Positions 1 through 6,473 of a stretch of 64,000 bases of DNA are shown here, one piece after another; within the stretch, counting starts at the first letter, position 1; each line of letters starts with the position of its first letter. The stretch comes from Cryobacterium inferilacus (GTDB lineage: Bacteria; Actinomycetota; Actinomycetes; Actinomycetales; Microbacteriaceae). The notes under the pieces were generated by a model. The model saw only the letters and a program-made list of their open reading frames with translations, was not told the DNA's origin and did no database searches. The stretch spans positions 95,544 through 159,543 of the forward strand of contig NZ_JAIEUL010000008.1 in assembly GCF_019599185.1 (NCBI RefSeq), given 5' to 3'. A program made the translations under genes and the position numbers.

Positions 1-1
1 C

Positions 2-367
2 GAGCTCGCCGAACTCGACGAAGAGGACGCAGCCGAGATGCTGGCCTCCACCGGCCAGGAGGAGAGCGGGCTCAACCAGCTCGCCCGCATCGGCTTCGAC
101 ACCCTCGGTCTGCAGACCTACCTCACCGCCGGTCCCAAGGAAACGCGGGCCTGGACCATCCACAAGGGCTGGACCGCCCCGCAGGCCGCCGGAGTCATCC
201 ACACCGACTTCCAAAAAGGCTTCATCAAGGCCGAGGTCTTCGCGTTCCAGGACCTCATCGACGCCGGATCCGTTGTCGAAGCCCGCGCCAAAGGCAAGGC
301 CCGCATCGAGGGCAAGGAATACGTCATGCAGGACGGCGACGTGGTTGAATTCAGGTTCAACGTGTGA
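2..367 (+). CDS. ychF: Ribosome-associated ATPase YchF/OLA1, C-terminal part
   Basis: The reading frame enters from the left edge, so only the last 121 codons are seen. The visible part is the YchF C-terminus with its TGS domain: the GFDTLGLQTYLTAGPKE segment, a TIHKGWTAPQAAGVIHTDF stretch and the near-universal ending DVVEFRFNV. YchF is an Obg-family P-loop protein that prefers ATP and binds ribosomes. The Walker motifs lie outside the window. The last nine codons use GTTGAATTCAGG, low-GC choices unlike the rest of the gene, whereas the copies near 3109 and 5117 use the GC-rich GTGGAGTTCCGC form. This suggests the tail was replaced by an incoming attachment site (inference). Identity is certain. 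Confidence 0.96.
   Translation, partial: ELAELDEEDAAEMLASTGQEESGLNQLARIGFDTLGLQTYLTAGPKETRAWTIHKGWTAPQAAGVIHTDFQKGFIKAEVFAFQDLIDAGSVVEARAKGKARIEGKEYVMQDGDVVEFRFNV
335..367 (+). repeat. ychF-tail repeat, copy 1 (inside ychF)
   Basis: This is the ychF 3' end itself. The first 22 bases (335-356) match 4485-4506 at 21 of 22 positions. The encoded VEFRFNV tail is also echoed by copies at 1031, 3109 and 5117. All copies have the same orientation. It is read as the gene-proximal attachment site of an insertion hotspot (inference). Confidence 0.7.
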
Positions 368-389
368 ACTGCCGCTTCTGCGTGCATCG

Positions 390-414
390 CCCCGGTCGTC
401 GATGACGGCCGGGG
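390..414. terminator. Hairpin between convergent ychF and hypothetical gene
   Basis: CCCCGG (390-395) pairs with CCGGGG (409-414), with further partial pairing inside. It lies 22 bases after the ychF stop and 10 bases before the stop of the convergent gene. There is no clean T-run, so it may act as a weak bidirectional terminator. Confidence 0.45.
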
Positions 415-424
415 TGTTCGCCTT

Positions 425-859
425 CTACCAGGCCCGCGGGTAGTCGAGCGTCAGCAGCATGTCGTCGCGGATGTCGCGCAGAGTCGTCTCATTGAGTTCG
501 CCGATCCGGATGCCGCGAGAGCGCTGCGGGGTGACGACATCGTCGTCGGGGCTCCACGCGCGGAGGACGGCGATGCGGGAGACATGCGGGACATGATCGG
601 GCAATTCGCGAAGCCAGCCGAGCCAGCGTTCCGCGCTGATCTCGTCCTCGCACGCAGGATCGGCCCGCCGGCCGATCAGTGAGTCGCAGTCGCACATGCG
701 TGTTGTCAGGGTGAAGACGCGCGAAGAACCGCGCACACGGCTCGAGCCGATGCTCATCTCTTCGTCGACGGGCGCGACGCCGAGCCGTTCCGTGGTGAAT
801 TGCTGGAACTCGGTGGTGAAGGCCGCGGCGTTCACCGCCCAGAGATTGATCGCGCACAT
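425..859 (-). CDS. Conserved hypothetical protein, 144 aa
   Basis: This 144-residue soluble protein starts at an ATG at 859. I do not recognise a named domain. Its composition looks like a real protein: a hydrophobic and aromatic N-terminus, a FTLTTRMCDCDSLIGRR segment with a CDC pair that could bind metal, and a WLGWLRELPDHVPHVSRIAVLRAW segment in the middle (quoted here only as a landmark at about residues 80-102). There is no signal peptide or membrane span. It is convergent with ychF and lies in the first segment of the ychF-tail repeat array, so it may be cargo. No function is proposed. Confidence 0.6.
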   Translation of the reverse strand: MCAINLWAVNAAAFTTEFQQFTTERLGVAPVDEEMSIGSSRVRGSSRVFTLTTRMCDCDSLIGRRADPACEDEISAERWLGWLRELPDHVPHVSRIAVLRAWSPDDDVVTPQRSRGIRIGELNETTLRDIRDDMLLTLDYPRAW

Positions 860-1030
860 GGACGTTCACGCTACCAGCTCGGCGGGGGCGTGGCCCCACG
901 ATAAGCGCGCCGCGGAGGTGGACAGCGAGTCGGGATACTGAGACCTGATGAAAGGCGGAGAGCCGCGCAGGTCCTGCGGGAAGGGATGCATAGCGAATGG
1001 CACTGGTGGCAGTTAGATGGCTGTACGTAC

Positions 1031-1061
1031 CGGAATGCGACCGAGTTCCGCGTCAACGTTT
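1031..1061 (+). repeat. ychF-tail repeat, copy 2
   Basis: CGGAATGCG, then GAGTTCCGC, then TCAACGTT matches copy 3 (3109-3141) with a handful of mismatches. GGCTGTAC stands 20 or so bases upstream of both this copy and the copy at 5117. The stop codon of the TPR pseudogene on the other strand (1053-1055) falls inside this repeat, so a gene boundary coincides with the repeat. Confidence 0.6.
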
Positions 1062-1568
1062 GGCCGATTCGTCTGACGTTGCAGACTCGGTGAGTGCGGC
1101 GGCGTAGTTGTGCATCGAGCGCTGGTAGCGCGGCAATGCGTCTATCTGTGCCTCGATCGCGACCCGGAGGGCTTCGTCCTGGCGTCCAGCTCTGTGGAGA
1201 GCCAGAGAGAGCCCGACACGAGGCGCTGAGCCCGTCGTTGCGTGCATCGGGGCGGCTTGCAGCACGGCGATTGCCTCGTCGAGGCGGCCGAGATTACGGA
1301 GTGTCGATCCATACTGGACGGCGAGCTGTGCATGCCTGTCCTGGTTGAGACCGAGCTCAAGAGCGCGCTCGTACTCTGTGCCGGCTTCAGTCTCGAATCC
1401 CATGGAGTCGTACATGCCCGCGAGTTCGAACGCCGCCCTGCCGCCCTCAGCCGGTCATCTATCAGCCAAAGCCTGCATCGCTGCCACGCCGCCTTCTCGA
1501 TCGAAGGAGTCGAAGCGCCCCCAGAGATCGGCGACGGCTGCTTCCCGCTGTTCACTTTCTGCTGTCAT
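1053..1568 (-). pseudogene. Tetratricopeptide-repeat protein, interrupted by in-frame TGA
   Basis: Read from an ATG at 1568, the frame gives MTAESEQREAAVADLWGRF and continues for 37 codons to a TGA at 1455-1457. It then resumes in the same frame through PAEGGRAAFELAG and TPR-like repeats (NQDRHAQLAVQYGSTLRNLG, then a DEALRVAIEAQIDALPRY segment) to the stop at 1053. Without the TGA the product is 171 aa, the usual size for this small actinobacterial TPR family. A single change, for example CGA to TGA, would explain the break. Either the gene is dead or a shorter product restarts at the ATG at 1415. A sequencing error is also possible. It sits between ychF-tail copies 2 and 3, with an IS element 92 bases upstream. 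Confidence 0.7.
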
Positions 1569-1659
1569 CGCACGAACTCTGCCACGACGCGAAGCCTGTC
1601 GACGGTTTTTGTCGAGCGGGCGGCACCATCGCCGCTCGACCCAGAGGTTGCTCCGTGCC

Positions 1660-1688
1660 GGAAGGGCGTGAGGAACGAACTGGTGACA
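1660..1688. repeat. IS terminal inverted repeat (orfB side)
   Basis: This end reads GGGCGTGAGGAACG followed by GGTGACA after a five-base variable stretch. It pairs with 2922-2950. The 20-base tip from TGAGG to GACA is 1669-1688. Confidence 0.8.
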
Positions 1689-1696
1689 GGTTCGGT

Positions 1697-2575
1697 TTAG
1701 GCCGCGAGCGTGAGCGGCTCGGTTAGTTTCGCTTCGAACTCGATGGGCGTCAAGCCGCCGAGGGCGTCCTGGGCTCGCTGGCGGTGATACTTCCTCTCGA
1801 TCCACACGACGATCGCCAGCCGCAGCTCCTGCCGCGTCGTCCACCGTTGCTGATTGAGCACGTTCGTTTGAAGCAGGGACCAGAAGCTATCCATGGCCGC
1901 GTTGTCGCCGGCCGCGCCGACGCGGCCCATCGAGCCGACCATGTCGTGAAGTCGCAACTCGCGAGCCATCGCCCTGCTTCGAAACTGGCTGCCCCTATCG
2001 GCGTGCAGGATGCAGCCGGCAACCTCACCGCGGCGAGTGACGGCGTTGCGGACGGCGTCGACGGCCAGCTTCGCGGTCATCCGATCCGAGATCGAGTAAC
2101 CGACGATGCGGTTGGAGAACACGTCCTTGATCGCGCAGCAGTAGAGCTTGCCCTCGGTGGTGGTGCGGTGCTCGGTGATGTCGGTCAGCCACACCCGGTT
2201 CGGTGCGTCGGCGCGGAAGACGCGCTTCACGTGGTCATCGAACACCGGAGGGCCAGCCTTCTTACCTTTCCCGCGCCGGCGGCGCTGCGCGGACGAGAGG
2301 ATCCCAGCCTGAGAACACAACTTCCACGCCGTCCGGCGGCTCATCCGCCACCCAGCCCGCCGCGCTTCGTCAGCGAGGTATCGGTAGCCGAACGTCGGAT
2401 CGTCGTGATGCGCGTCGTGCAGCGCGTTGATCCGATACGCGCGGAGCACGTCCGCATCCCGGATCGGGGCGTTGCGCCACCGATAGTAGGGCTGGCGAGC
2501 GAGCTTCAGAACCCGGCACGACACCGAGACGGGGATGCCGTCCGCGGCGAGCTCAGATACGAGCGGGTACGTCAT
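1697..2575 (-). CDS. IS3-family transposase OrfB (integrase-core domain)
   Basis: This 292-residue DDE-type transposase has an N-terminal HTH_21-like segment (HDDPTFGYRYLADEARRAGW) and an rve integrase core. Catalytic Asp132 lies in WLTDITEH and Asp193 in HADRGSQ. The third position, exactly 35 residues on (Asp229 in DNAAMDSFW), is Asp, whereas IS3 transposases normally carry Glu in a D-D-35-E signature. The conserved trailing YHRQRAQDALGGLTPIEFE segment is intact. The ATG overlaps the orfA stop by four bases (ATGA), consistent with coupling or a -1 frameshift to make the OrfAB fusion. The Asp may reduce or abolish activity. Confidence 0.93.
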   Translation of the reverse strand: MTYPLVSELAADGIPVSVSCRVLKLARQPYYRWRNAPIRDADVLRAYRINALHDAHHDDPTFGYRYLADEARRAGWRMSRRTAWKLCSQAGILSSAQRRRRGKGKKAGPPVFDDHVKRVFRADAPNRVWLTDITEHRTTTEGKLYCCAIKDVFSNRIVGYSISDRMTAKLAVDAVRNAVTRRGEVAGCILHADRGSQFRSRAMARELRLHDMVGSMGRVGAAGDNAAMDSFWSLLQTNVLNQQRWTTRQELRLAIVVWIERKYHRQRAQDALGGLTPIEFEAKLTEPLTLAA

Positions 2576-2877
2576 TTTGGGGAGCCACCGAGTTTCAGGT
2601 TCGCCTGCGACAGATACGTCGCCGCCCGCCGGAGAACCTCGTTCTCCTGCTCGAGCAACCGGACCCGCTTCTTCAACTCGCGAGCCTCGGCAGCGTCCGC
2701 AGCCGTCTGACCGGGACGGTTGCCGTCCTCGACGTCTGCTTGGCGGAGCCAGTTCTGCAACGTCGCTTCGCTGATACCGAAGTCGACGGCGATCTGCTTG
2801 ATGGTGATGCCGCTTTCGCGGCTACGAGCGACCGCGACGACATCCTCGCGGAACTCTCTGGAATAGGGACCGGGCAT
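2572..2877 (-). CDS. IS3-family transposase OrfA
   Basis: This 101-residue OrfA has an N-terminal helix-turn-helix (IKQIAVDFGISEATLQNWLR, residues about 26-45) that binds the IS ends. A leucine-zipper coiled coil follows (ELKKRVRLLEQENEVLRRAA, residues about 68-87) and supports multimerisation. It is the first gene of the element and overlaps orfB by four bases. It is full length with no disruption seen. Confidence 0.92.
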   Translation of the reverse strand: MPGPYSREFREDVVAVARSRESGITIKQIAVDFGISEATLQNWLRQADVEDGNRPGQTAADAAEARELKKRVRLLEQENEVLRRAATYLSQANLKLGGSPK

Positions 2878-2921
2878 GATGACATCCTCCCCGTCAGCGC
2901 CTCGCGGCGCTAACGATCAGT

Positions 2922-2950
2922 TGTCACCGATCCGTTCCTCACGCCCGTCC
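2922..2950. repeat. IS terminal inverted repeat (orfA side)
   Basis: TGTCACC, then CGTTCCTCACGCCC, is the reverse complement of the 1660-1688 end apart from a few mismatches. It lies 45 bases upstream of the orfA start and probably overlaps its promoter. Confidence 0.8.
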
Positions 2951-3108
2951 TCGGGATGACCTCGACGAGCCCCGGATGCTAATCTGGTCTCTGGTGCTCC
3001 AACTGGCGCAGGTCTCCCTCTGCGTAGTTATTCCTCGCACTAAAGACCCAGGTCAGACTGCATCTGTTAGCCGGGGAACAGCCTTAGCACCAAATGTTCC
3101 GAAATCAT

Positions 3109-3141
3109 CGGAACGCGGTGGAGTTCCGCTTCAACGTGTAG
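3109..3141 (+). repeat. ychF-tail repeat, copy 3, with intact VEFRFNV-stop
   Basis: GTGGAGTTCCGCTTCAAC followed by GTGTAG encodes VEFRFNV-stop, the exact ychF ending, with nothing YchF-like upstream. A small hairpin (TTCCGA/TCGGAA, about 3097-3113) stands at its 5' edge and an intrinsic terminator follows 19 bases later. The GC-rich codon form plus terminator suggests this is the original ychF 3' end displaced by insertions (inference). Confidence 0.7.
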
Positions 3142-3159
3142 TTCTGGCTGGACACTAAC

Positions 3160-3198
3160 GCAGCGCAGCCGGTCACTTCGACTGCGCTGCTTTTCTCT
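3160..3198 (+). terminator. Intrinsic terminator after displaced ychF tail
   Basis: GCAGCGCAG (3160-3168) pairs perfectly with CTGCGCTGC (3182-3190), followed by TTTTCTCT. No gene on this strand ends just upstream except the ychF-tail copy at 3109-3141. That fits the idea that both were carried away from ychF together. Confidence 0.7.
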
Positions 3199-3291
3199 GT
3201 AACCGCACCACCGACAATCCGTGTCCGAGTCGCCACAGCCAGTCACGTGACCTTCAGAAGCGATGTCTGTGGTTCGTGGCACTGTGTCCGC

Positions 3292-3720
3292 ATGGAACCC
3301 ACATCGATCACCGAACAGGCCGAGCGGATCCTTCACGACGTCGCCTCGACGCTCATGACTCCCGCTGCCGGCGAATGTCTCGTCTGCTTCGTGGCTCGCC
3401 AACTCGACGAGTTCGGGTGCAACAGCACCCACCGATTCGCATCCCACTATCGAGATCGCGTTGCCCCTCGCGCCACCGCACTGCTCGCGCGGCTCTCGGC
3501 GATGGGCGCGTGCTGTTGCGATTGCGAGATGTTCATGAATACCTACGAGCCCGCCCCACGACTGTGGACGCAGGCGTATGAATCCGTCGACTCGGACGGT
3601 TATGGCGCGTGGGCTGATGCCAAGCCGCCCGACACGATGCCCCCGTGCGCAACAACGCGACGGGGCTCGACTAAACCGTGTGCGAACTGGGTACGACTCT
3701 CCCGCTCGCGGGACCGGTGA
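3292..3720 (+). CDS. DUF2695 domain-containing protein
   Basis: This 142-residue small soluble protein starts at MEPTSITEQAERIL. The conserved DUF2695 features are visible: a CLVCFVARQLDEFGCN segment, then FASHYRDR, then LSAMGACCCDCEMFMNTYE, and near the end PPCATTRRGSTKPCANW. The repeated CxxC and CxC pairs suggest metal binding, but the function of the family is unknown to me. In-frame ATG codons further upstream exist at 3247, but 3292 fits the family start. It lies in the segment between ychF-tail copies 3 and 4, with DUF1877 170 bases downstream. Confidence 0.8.
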   Translation: MEPTSITEQAERILHDVASTLMTPAAGECLVCFVARQLDEFGCNSTHRFASHYRDRVAPRATALLARLSAMGACCCDCEMFMNTYEPAPRLWTQAYESVDSDGYGAWADAKPPDTMPPCATTRRGSTKPCANWVRLSRSRDR

Positions 3721-3890
3721 TTCGACTTCGGAATGCGCTGGAGGTCAGCGTTCTGAGTGCGTATGTCGCACTAGGCAATGCAGAGTGACGTCTCGCCTCG
3801 CAGGTTATCCACTCCGCGGCATACCGAAGGGTTATCCACAGATCCCCGGTTAGGCCCGGTGAGATGTCGCGCACTCGGCAGGATCGACAC

Positions 3891-4382
3891 ATGGGAATCA
3901 GATACTACGCATACGCATTCGACGCAGACATGACCGCACTCGCGCTGGCAGATCCGCTGAGTTTCATCAGCGACGACCCACTGGCTGACGCCTGGGGCAT
4001 GCCTCACGGTGCGCAGGTGGCCGTCACGAGCTTCGTGCAGTCGGTGCCTAAGGCGGACATGTTGTACCTGGACAAGGCATGGTCCTCGATGCAGGTGCTG
4101 ACTGCTCCGAGTAGGGCAGGTGAGACGCCCCGACCCGCTTACCGAATGTTCGAGGGGCAGGTCACCATGAACGGCCATGGATGGCTTCCCTGGACGCGAG
4201 CGATTACACCTGAGGAGGCCGTGGAGATTGCCGAAGATCTCGTTGAATTCCAGCACAGTGTGAGCGACGACAGGGCGACGGACCAGGACGTGCGTTACGT
4301 TCTCGACTTCCTGCAACGCGCTGTGGAGTTCCTGACGCAGGTCGCGGCGTCGAATCGCGGGTTCGTGTACATGATCGGTTAG
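3891..4382 (+). CDS. DUF1877 (YfbM-like) family protein
   Basis: This 163-residue protein starts at MGIRYYAYAFDADMTALA. The usual family signature is present: the MGxRYYA opening, an FISDDPL segment, YLDKAWSSMQVL in the first half, and an ITPEEAVEIAEDLVEF helix. These proteins are soluble and often found near toxin-antitoxin or immunity-type cargo, but their biochemical role is not established. A shorter ATG upstream at 3864 is possible but less likely. It precedes ychF-tail copy 4 by about 100 bases. Confidence 0.78.
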   Translation: MGIRYYAYAFDADMTALALADPLSFISDDPLADAWGMPHGAQVAVTSFVQSVPKADMLYLDKAWSSMQVLTAPSRAGETPRPAYRMFEGQVTMNGHGWLPWTRAITPEEAVEIAEDLVEFQHSVSDDRATDQDVRYVLDFLQRAVEFLTQVAASNRGFVYMIG

Positions 4383-4484
4383 CGACTGGGCCGACGGCTC
4401 TGCTGCACGAAACCTGGCAGTCCGATCACCCATGCGCAAGATCCCGAGATCCCGGGCCGTGGCGCGCCAGATGCTGCTCAGTGT

Positions 4485-4506
4485 GGCGACGTCGTTGAAT
4501 TCAGGT
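4485..4506 (+). repeat. ychF-tail repeat, copy 4
   Basis: These 22 bases match ychF 335-356 at 21 positions, including the unusual GTTGAATTCAGG spelling of VEFR, then diverge. The length and low-GC wording make chance unlikely. It lies in non-coding DNA between DUF1877 and mazE and could be the partner site of copy 1. Confidence 0.7.
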
Positions 4507-4545
4507 CTTACAACTCAGCACCTGCCCCCCTCGCCACGGCCTGAC

Positions 4546-4557
4546 GTTACATGTAAC
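4546..4557. promoter_or_regulatory. Palindromic operator in front of mazEF
   Basis: GTTACATGTAAC is a perfect 12-base palindrome ending 8 bases before the mazE start. Toxin-antitoxin promoters are typically autoregulated by the antitoxin or the complex, so this is the likely operator. Its position suggests a very short or leaderless transcript. Confidence 0.55.
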
Positions 4558-4565
4558 ATCCGGCT

Positions 4566-4769
4566 ATGGCAGTCAACGAGCGGGTAGGAGCGCATCGGGA
4601 TCGGATGCGCCAACGAGGGTTTCGACTCGTGCAGGTGTGGGTTCCTGATGTGCGGTCTGACACATTCGCCTCAGAAGCCCATCGGCAGTCCATAGCGATA
4701 GCTGCTGCGGAACGTGCGACCGACGACCAGTCCTTCATCGAAGCCGTATCGGTCGAGTGGGACGAATGA
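4566..4769 (+). CDS. Antitoxin MazE family protein (DUF3018)
   Basis: This 67-residue antitoxin starts MAVNERVGAHRDRMRQRGFR and contains the conserved LVQVWVPDVRS and EAHRQS segments, ending in FIEAVSVEW. This small family is nearly always paired with a MazF/PemK toxin. The N-terminus should bind the operator just upstream and the C-terminus should wrap the toxin. The stop overlaps the mazF start (ATGA), a translational coupling typical of type II toxin-antitoxin pairs. The pair lies in its own segment between ychF-tail copies 4 and 5. Confidence 0.88.
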   Translation: MAVNERVGAHRDRMRQRGFRLVQVWVPDVRSDTFASEAHRQSIAIAAAERATDDQSFIEAVSVEWDE

Positions 4770-5092
4770 TCAGGGGCGAGATCTGGACGGTCGCGGGTGG
4801 AGTTTACAGTTCCAAGCCGTGTCCCGCGGTTATCCTGCAAGACGATCGATTTGACGGCACAGACGCTGTAACCGTGTGTCCGTTGACGTCGACAGATGTT
4901 TCCGCTCCTCTGATGCGATTGCCGCTCGGGGCGGATGTCTTGTCCGGTCTCGACGCCGCAAGTTTTGTCATGGTCGACAAGATGACAACGGTGCGACGGT
5001 CGAACGTGTCACAGCGCGTCGGGCGTCTATCGGCCAGGCAGTTGGTTGACCTCGAACGCCTGGTGATGGTGTTTCTTGGACTTGCAGACTGA
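4766..5092 (+). CDS. mazF: Type II toxin, PemK/MazF family endoribonuclease
   Basis: This 108-residue toxin starts MIRGEIWTVAGG, the usual MazF opening. PCPAVILQDDRFDG replaces the common GxxRPAVVLS strand, and the TVCPLTST and SFVMVDKMTTVRRSNV segments form the core fold and RNA-cleaving surface. MazF toxins cut mRNA (sometimes tRNA or rRNA) at short motifs and cause growth arrest when the antitoxin is lost. The start is set by the four-base overlap with mazE rather than an upstream in-frame ATG at 4757. It ends 25 bases before ychF-tail copy 5. Confidence 0.92.
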   Translation: MIRGEIWTVAGGVYSSKPCPAVILQDDRFDGTDAVTVCPLTSTDVSAPLMRLPLGADVLSGLDAASFVMVDKMTTVRRSNVSQRVGRLSARQLVDLERLVMVFLGLAD

Positions 5093-5116
5093 CCCGCCCC
5101 AAGACTTTGGCTGTAC

Positions 5117-5143
5117 CGCAAAGCGGTGGAGTTCCGCTGCAAC
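5117..5143 (+). repeat. ychF-tail repeat, copy 5
   Basis: GCGGTGGAGTTCCGCT followed by GCAAC matches copy 3 closely but has lost the final Val-stop. GGCTGTAC upstream is shared with copy 2. It closes the mazEF segment and marks the last clear repeat. Confidence 0.62.
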
Positions 5144-5173
5144 AACCTGTTCTTGCTAGGCGTAGTGCTTCGA

Positions 5174-5758
5174 TTACCGGTCAGGAACGGTGCTCACTTG
5201 CTTCGCCGGTACGCCAACGACCACGGCCCTCGCCGGCACGTCCTTGGTGACGACGGCCCCTGCGCCCACGACGGCGCCATCGCCGATGGTCACACCCGGG
5301 AGCACCGTCACGTTGGCCCCGAACCAGACGCCCCGGCCGATGACGACACGCGCTGGATGCATGTCAGCTCGTCGGCTCGGCACCATGTCGTGGTTCAACG
5401 TCGTGATGACGGCGTTGTGACCGATGAGGGATCCGTCGCCGATCTCGATTCCACCCTGGTCTTGGAATCGGCAGCCGCTGTTGACGAAGACATCCTCACC
5501 GAAACGGATGTTCTTGCCGAAGTCGGCGCTGAACGGCGGGAAGAGCCGGAAGGAGCCGGCGACTGGGCGCCCGGTCAACTCGCTCATGAGGGCCCTCACC
5601 TCATCGGGGGAGTGATAGCGCCCGTTGAGCTCGGCTGTGATCCGCAGCGACTCCTGGCTTGCAGCGTGCATGGCCGCGTGGTGAGGCGAGCCTCCGGGGA
5701 TCGTCTCCCCGGAGTTCAACGCCGTCAAAAGGGCGTCCAGTCCGTGAATTTCAGCCAT
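5174..5758 (-). CDS. Maltose/galactoside-type O-acetyltransferase (left-handed beta helix)
   Basis: This 194-residue protein has an N-terminal Mac domain ([20 protein letters not shown]) and then left-handed beta-helix hexapeptide repeats ([47 protein letters not shown]) ending in [10 protein letters not shown]. It should transfer acetyl from acetyl-CoA to a sugar hydroxyl, with the catalytic His in the TLNHDM motif. The length is normal. It is transcribed toward ychF-tail copy 5 and away from the metallopeptidase operon. The exact sugar is unknown. Confidence 0.9.
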   Translation of the reverse strand: MAEIHGLDALLTALNSGETIPGGSPHHAAMHAASQESLRITAELNGRYHSPDEVRALMSELTGRPVAGSFRLFPPFSADFGKNIRFGEDVFVNSGCRFQDQGGIEIGDGSLIGHNAVITTLNHDMVPSRRADMHPARVVIGRGVWFGANVTVLPGVTIGDGAVVGAGAVVTKDVPARAVVVGVPAKQVSTVPDR

Positions 5759-5870
5759 GTACCCACGGTATCGCGCCGTAGAACGCCAGGCACGTGTCCC
5801 TCTCCAAGGATGTCTGCGGACCCAGAAGCCCTACTTCGTGCTGCGGAGGCCATCGGCGGCGGCTCGTCGC

Positions 5871-5876
5871 TATCAT
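5871..5876 (+). promoter_or_regulatory. Possible -10 box for the metallopeptidase/7-TM/HTH operon
   Basis: TATCAT lies 20 bases upstream of the first ATG with a good ribosome site (5896) and about 100 bases upstream of the metallopeptidase start. No convincing -35 was seen at the usual spacing. Confidence 0.35.
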
Positions 5877-5895
5877 AGGGACCTTGAGGAATCAC

Positions 5896-6030
5896 ATGCT
5901 GACGGCCGTCACACATGTCTCAGGTGCGCTGGATCCGGTTCGGGGACACAGCGGATCGACACGAGAATCGGATCCAGAGTGGACTACGCGGCACGGCAAC
6001 AACGGGCTCAACAACTCGTGCAGGAGATAG
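5896..6030 (+). CDS. Possible leader ORF overlapping the metallopeptidase start
   Basis: This 44-codon ORF has an ATG preceded by GAGGA at five bases, a far better ribosome site than that of the downstream metallopeptidase. It runs in another frame across the GTG at 5979 and ends at 6030. It may be a short leader whose translation couples to the metallopeptidase, or a sign of a frameshift in the metallopeptidase 5' end. The peptide is polar and matches nothing I know. Confidence 0.3.
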   Translation: MLTAVTHVSGALDPVRGHSGSTRESDPEWTTRHGNNGLNNSCRR

Positions 6031-6473
6031 GCCTTCCGCGTCCCCTGAACTCGGAACTCCTGCACCACCACATGGAGCAGATCCGTGAGAAGAAGATCGT
6101 CATCATGCAGGCACCGCAGGGGATGGTCGACCAAGGAATCTGCGCGCTCTGGCTCGAGGTATCGGGTGAGGGATTCGAGCGAATCCACTACGCGCCAACG
6201 GACTCGGCCGTACACCGGCAGCAGTTCGTGAATCATGAATTCGGTCACATGATCCTCAATCACAAGAAGGTGATCATGCCCGCCGACAGAGTCGCACTTC
6301 TCGCACCCCTCGTCCCGATGCACGCCATCGTCTCTGCCCTCTCCAGAGGGAGCTTCACCGACGAAGAAGAAGCACTGGCGGAAGCCATCGGGGACGAACT
6401 CGCGATGATCCTTCGGAAGGACGCATCCATGAGCCGGCGCGACGCCGAGACCGGATTCGGGCAGATTCTCTGA
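5979..6473 (+). CDS. ImmA/IrrE-type zinc metallopeptidase
   Basis: This 164-residue protein starts from a GTG at 5979. The zinc motif HEFGH (residues 86-90) is followed by MILNH, and an acidic helix (DEEEALAEAIGDELA, about 127-141) could supply the third ligand. The size and layout fit small ImmA/IrrE peptidases, which cleave or inactivate a partner HTH repressor in the cytoplasm. The stop overlaps the ATG of the 7-TM gene (TGATG), so the genes are co-translated. The start is uncertain: no strong ribosome site precedes it and an out-of-frame leader ORF overlaps it. The natural partner here is the HTH protein two genes downstream (inference). Confidence 0.75.
   Translation: MDYAARQQRAQQLVQEIGLPRPLNSELLHHHMEQIREKKIVIMQAPQGMVDQGICALWLEVSGEGFERIHYAPTDSAVHRQQFVNHEFGHMILNHKKVIMPADRVALLAPLVPMHAIVSALSRGSFTDEEEALAEAIGDELAMILRKDASMSRRDAETGFGQIL

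Larger units (their letters stand above)
1660..2950 (-). mobile_element. IS3-family insertion sequence, complete
   Basis: The element is about 1.29 kb, contains orfA and orfB in the minus orientation and is bounded by imperfect inverted repeats. Both ends read inward as GGGCGTGAGGAACG, a variable five bases, then GGTGACA. The conserved tip TGAGGAACG has the 5'-TG expected of IS3 ends, giving a tip-to-tip span of 1669-2941, and similarity extends a few bases outward. I see no target-site duplication, so the exact ends are uncertain and an old or recombined insertion is possible. It interrupts the spacer between the TPR pseudogene and ychF-tail copy 3. Confidence 0.88.

Noticed and set aside
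4239..4260. Further ychF-tail-like match GTTGAATTC inside the DUF1877 gene
   Set aside because: Only the nine bases around an EcoRI-like Val-Glu-Phe stretch match; the flanks do not, and it is explained by coding sequence.
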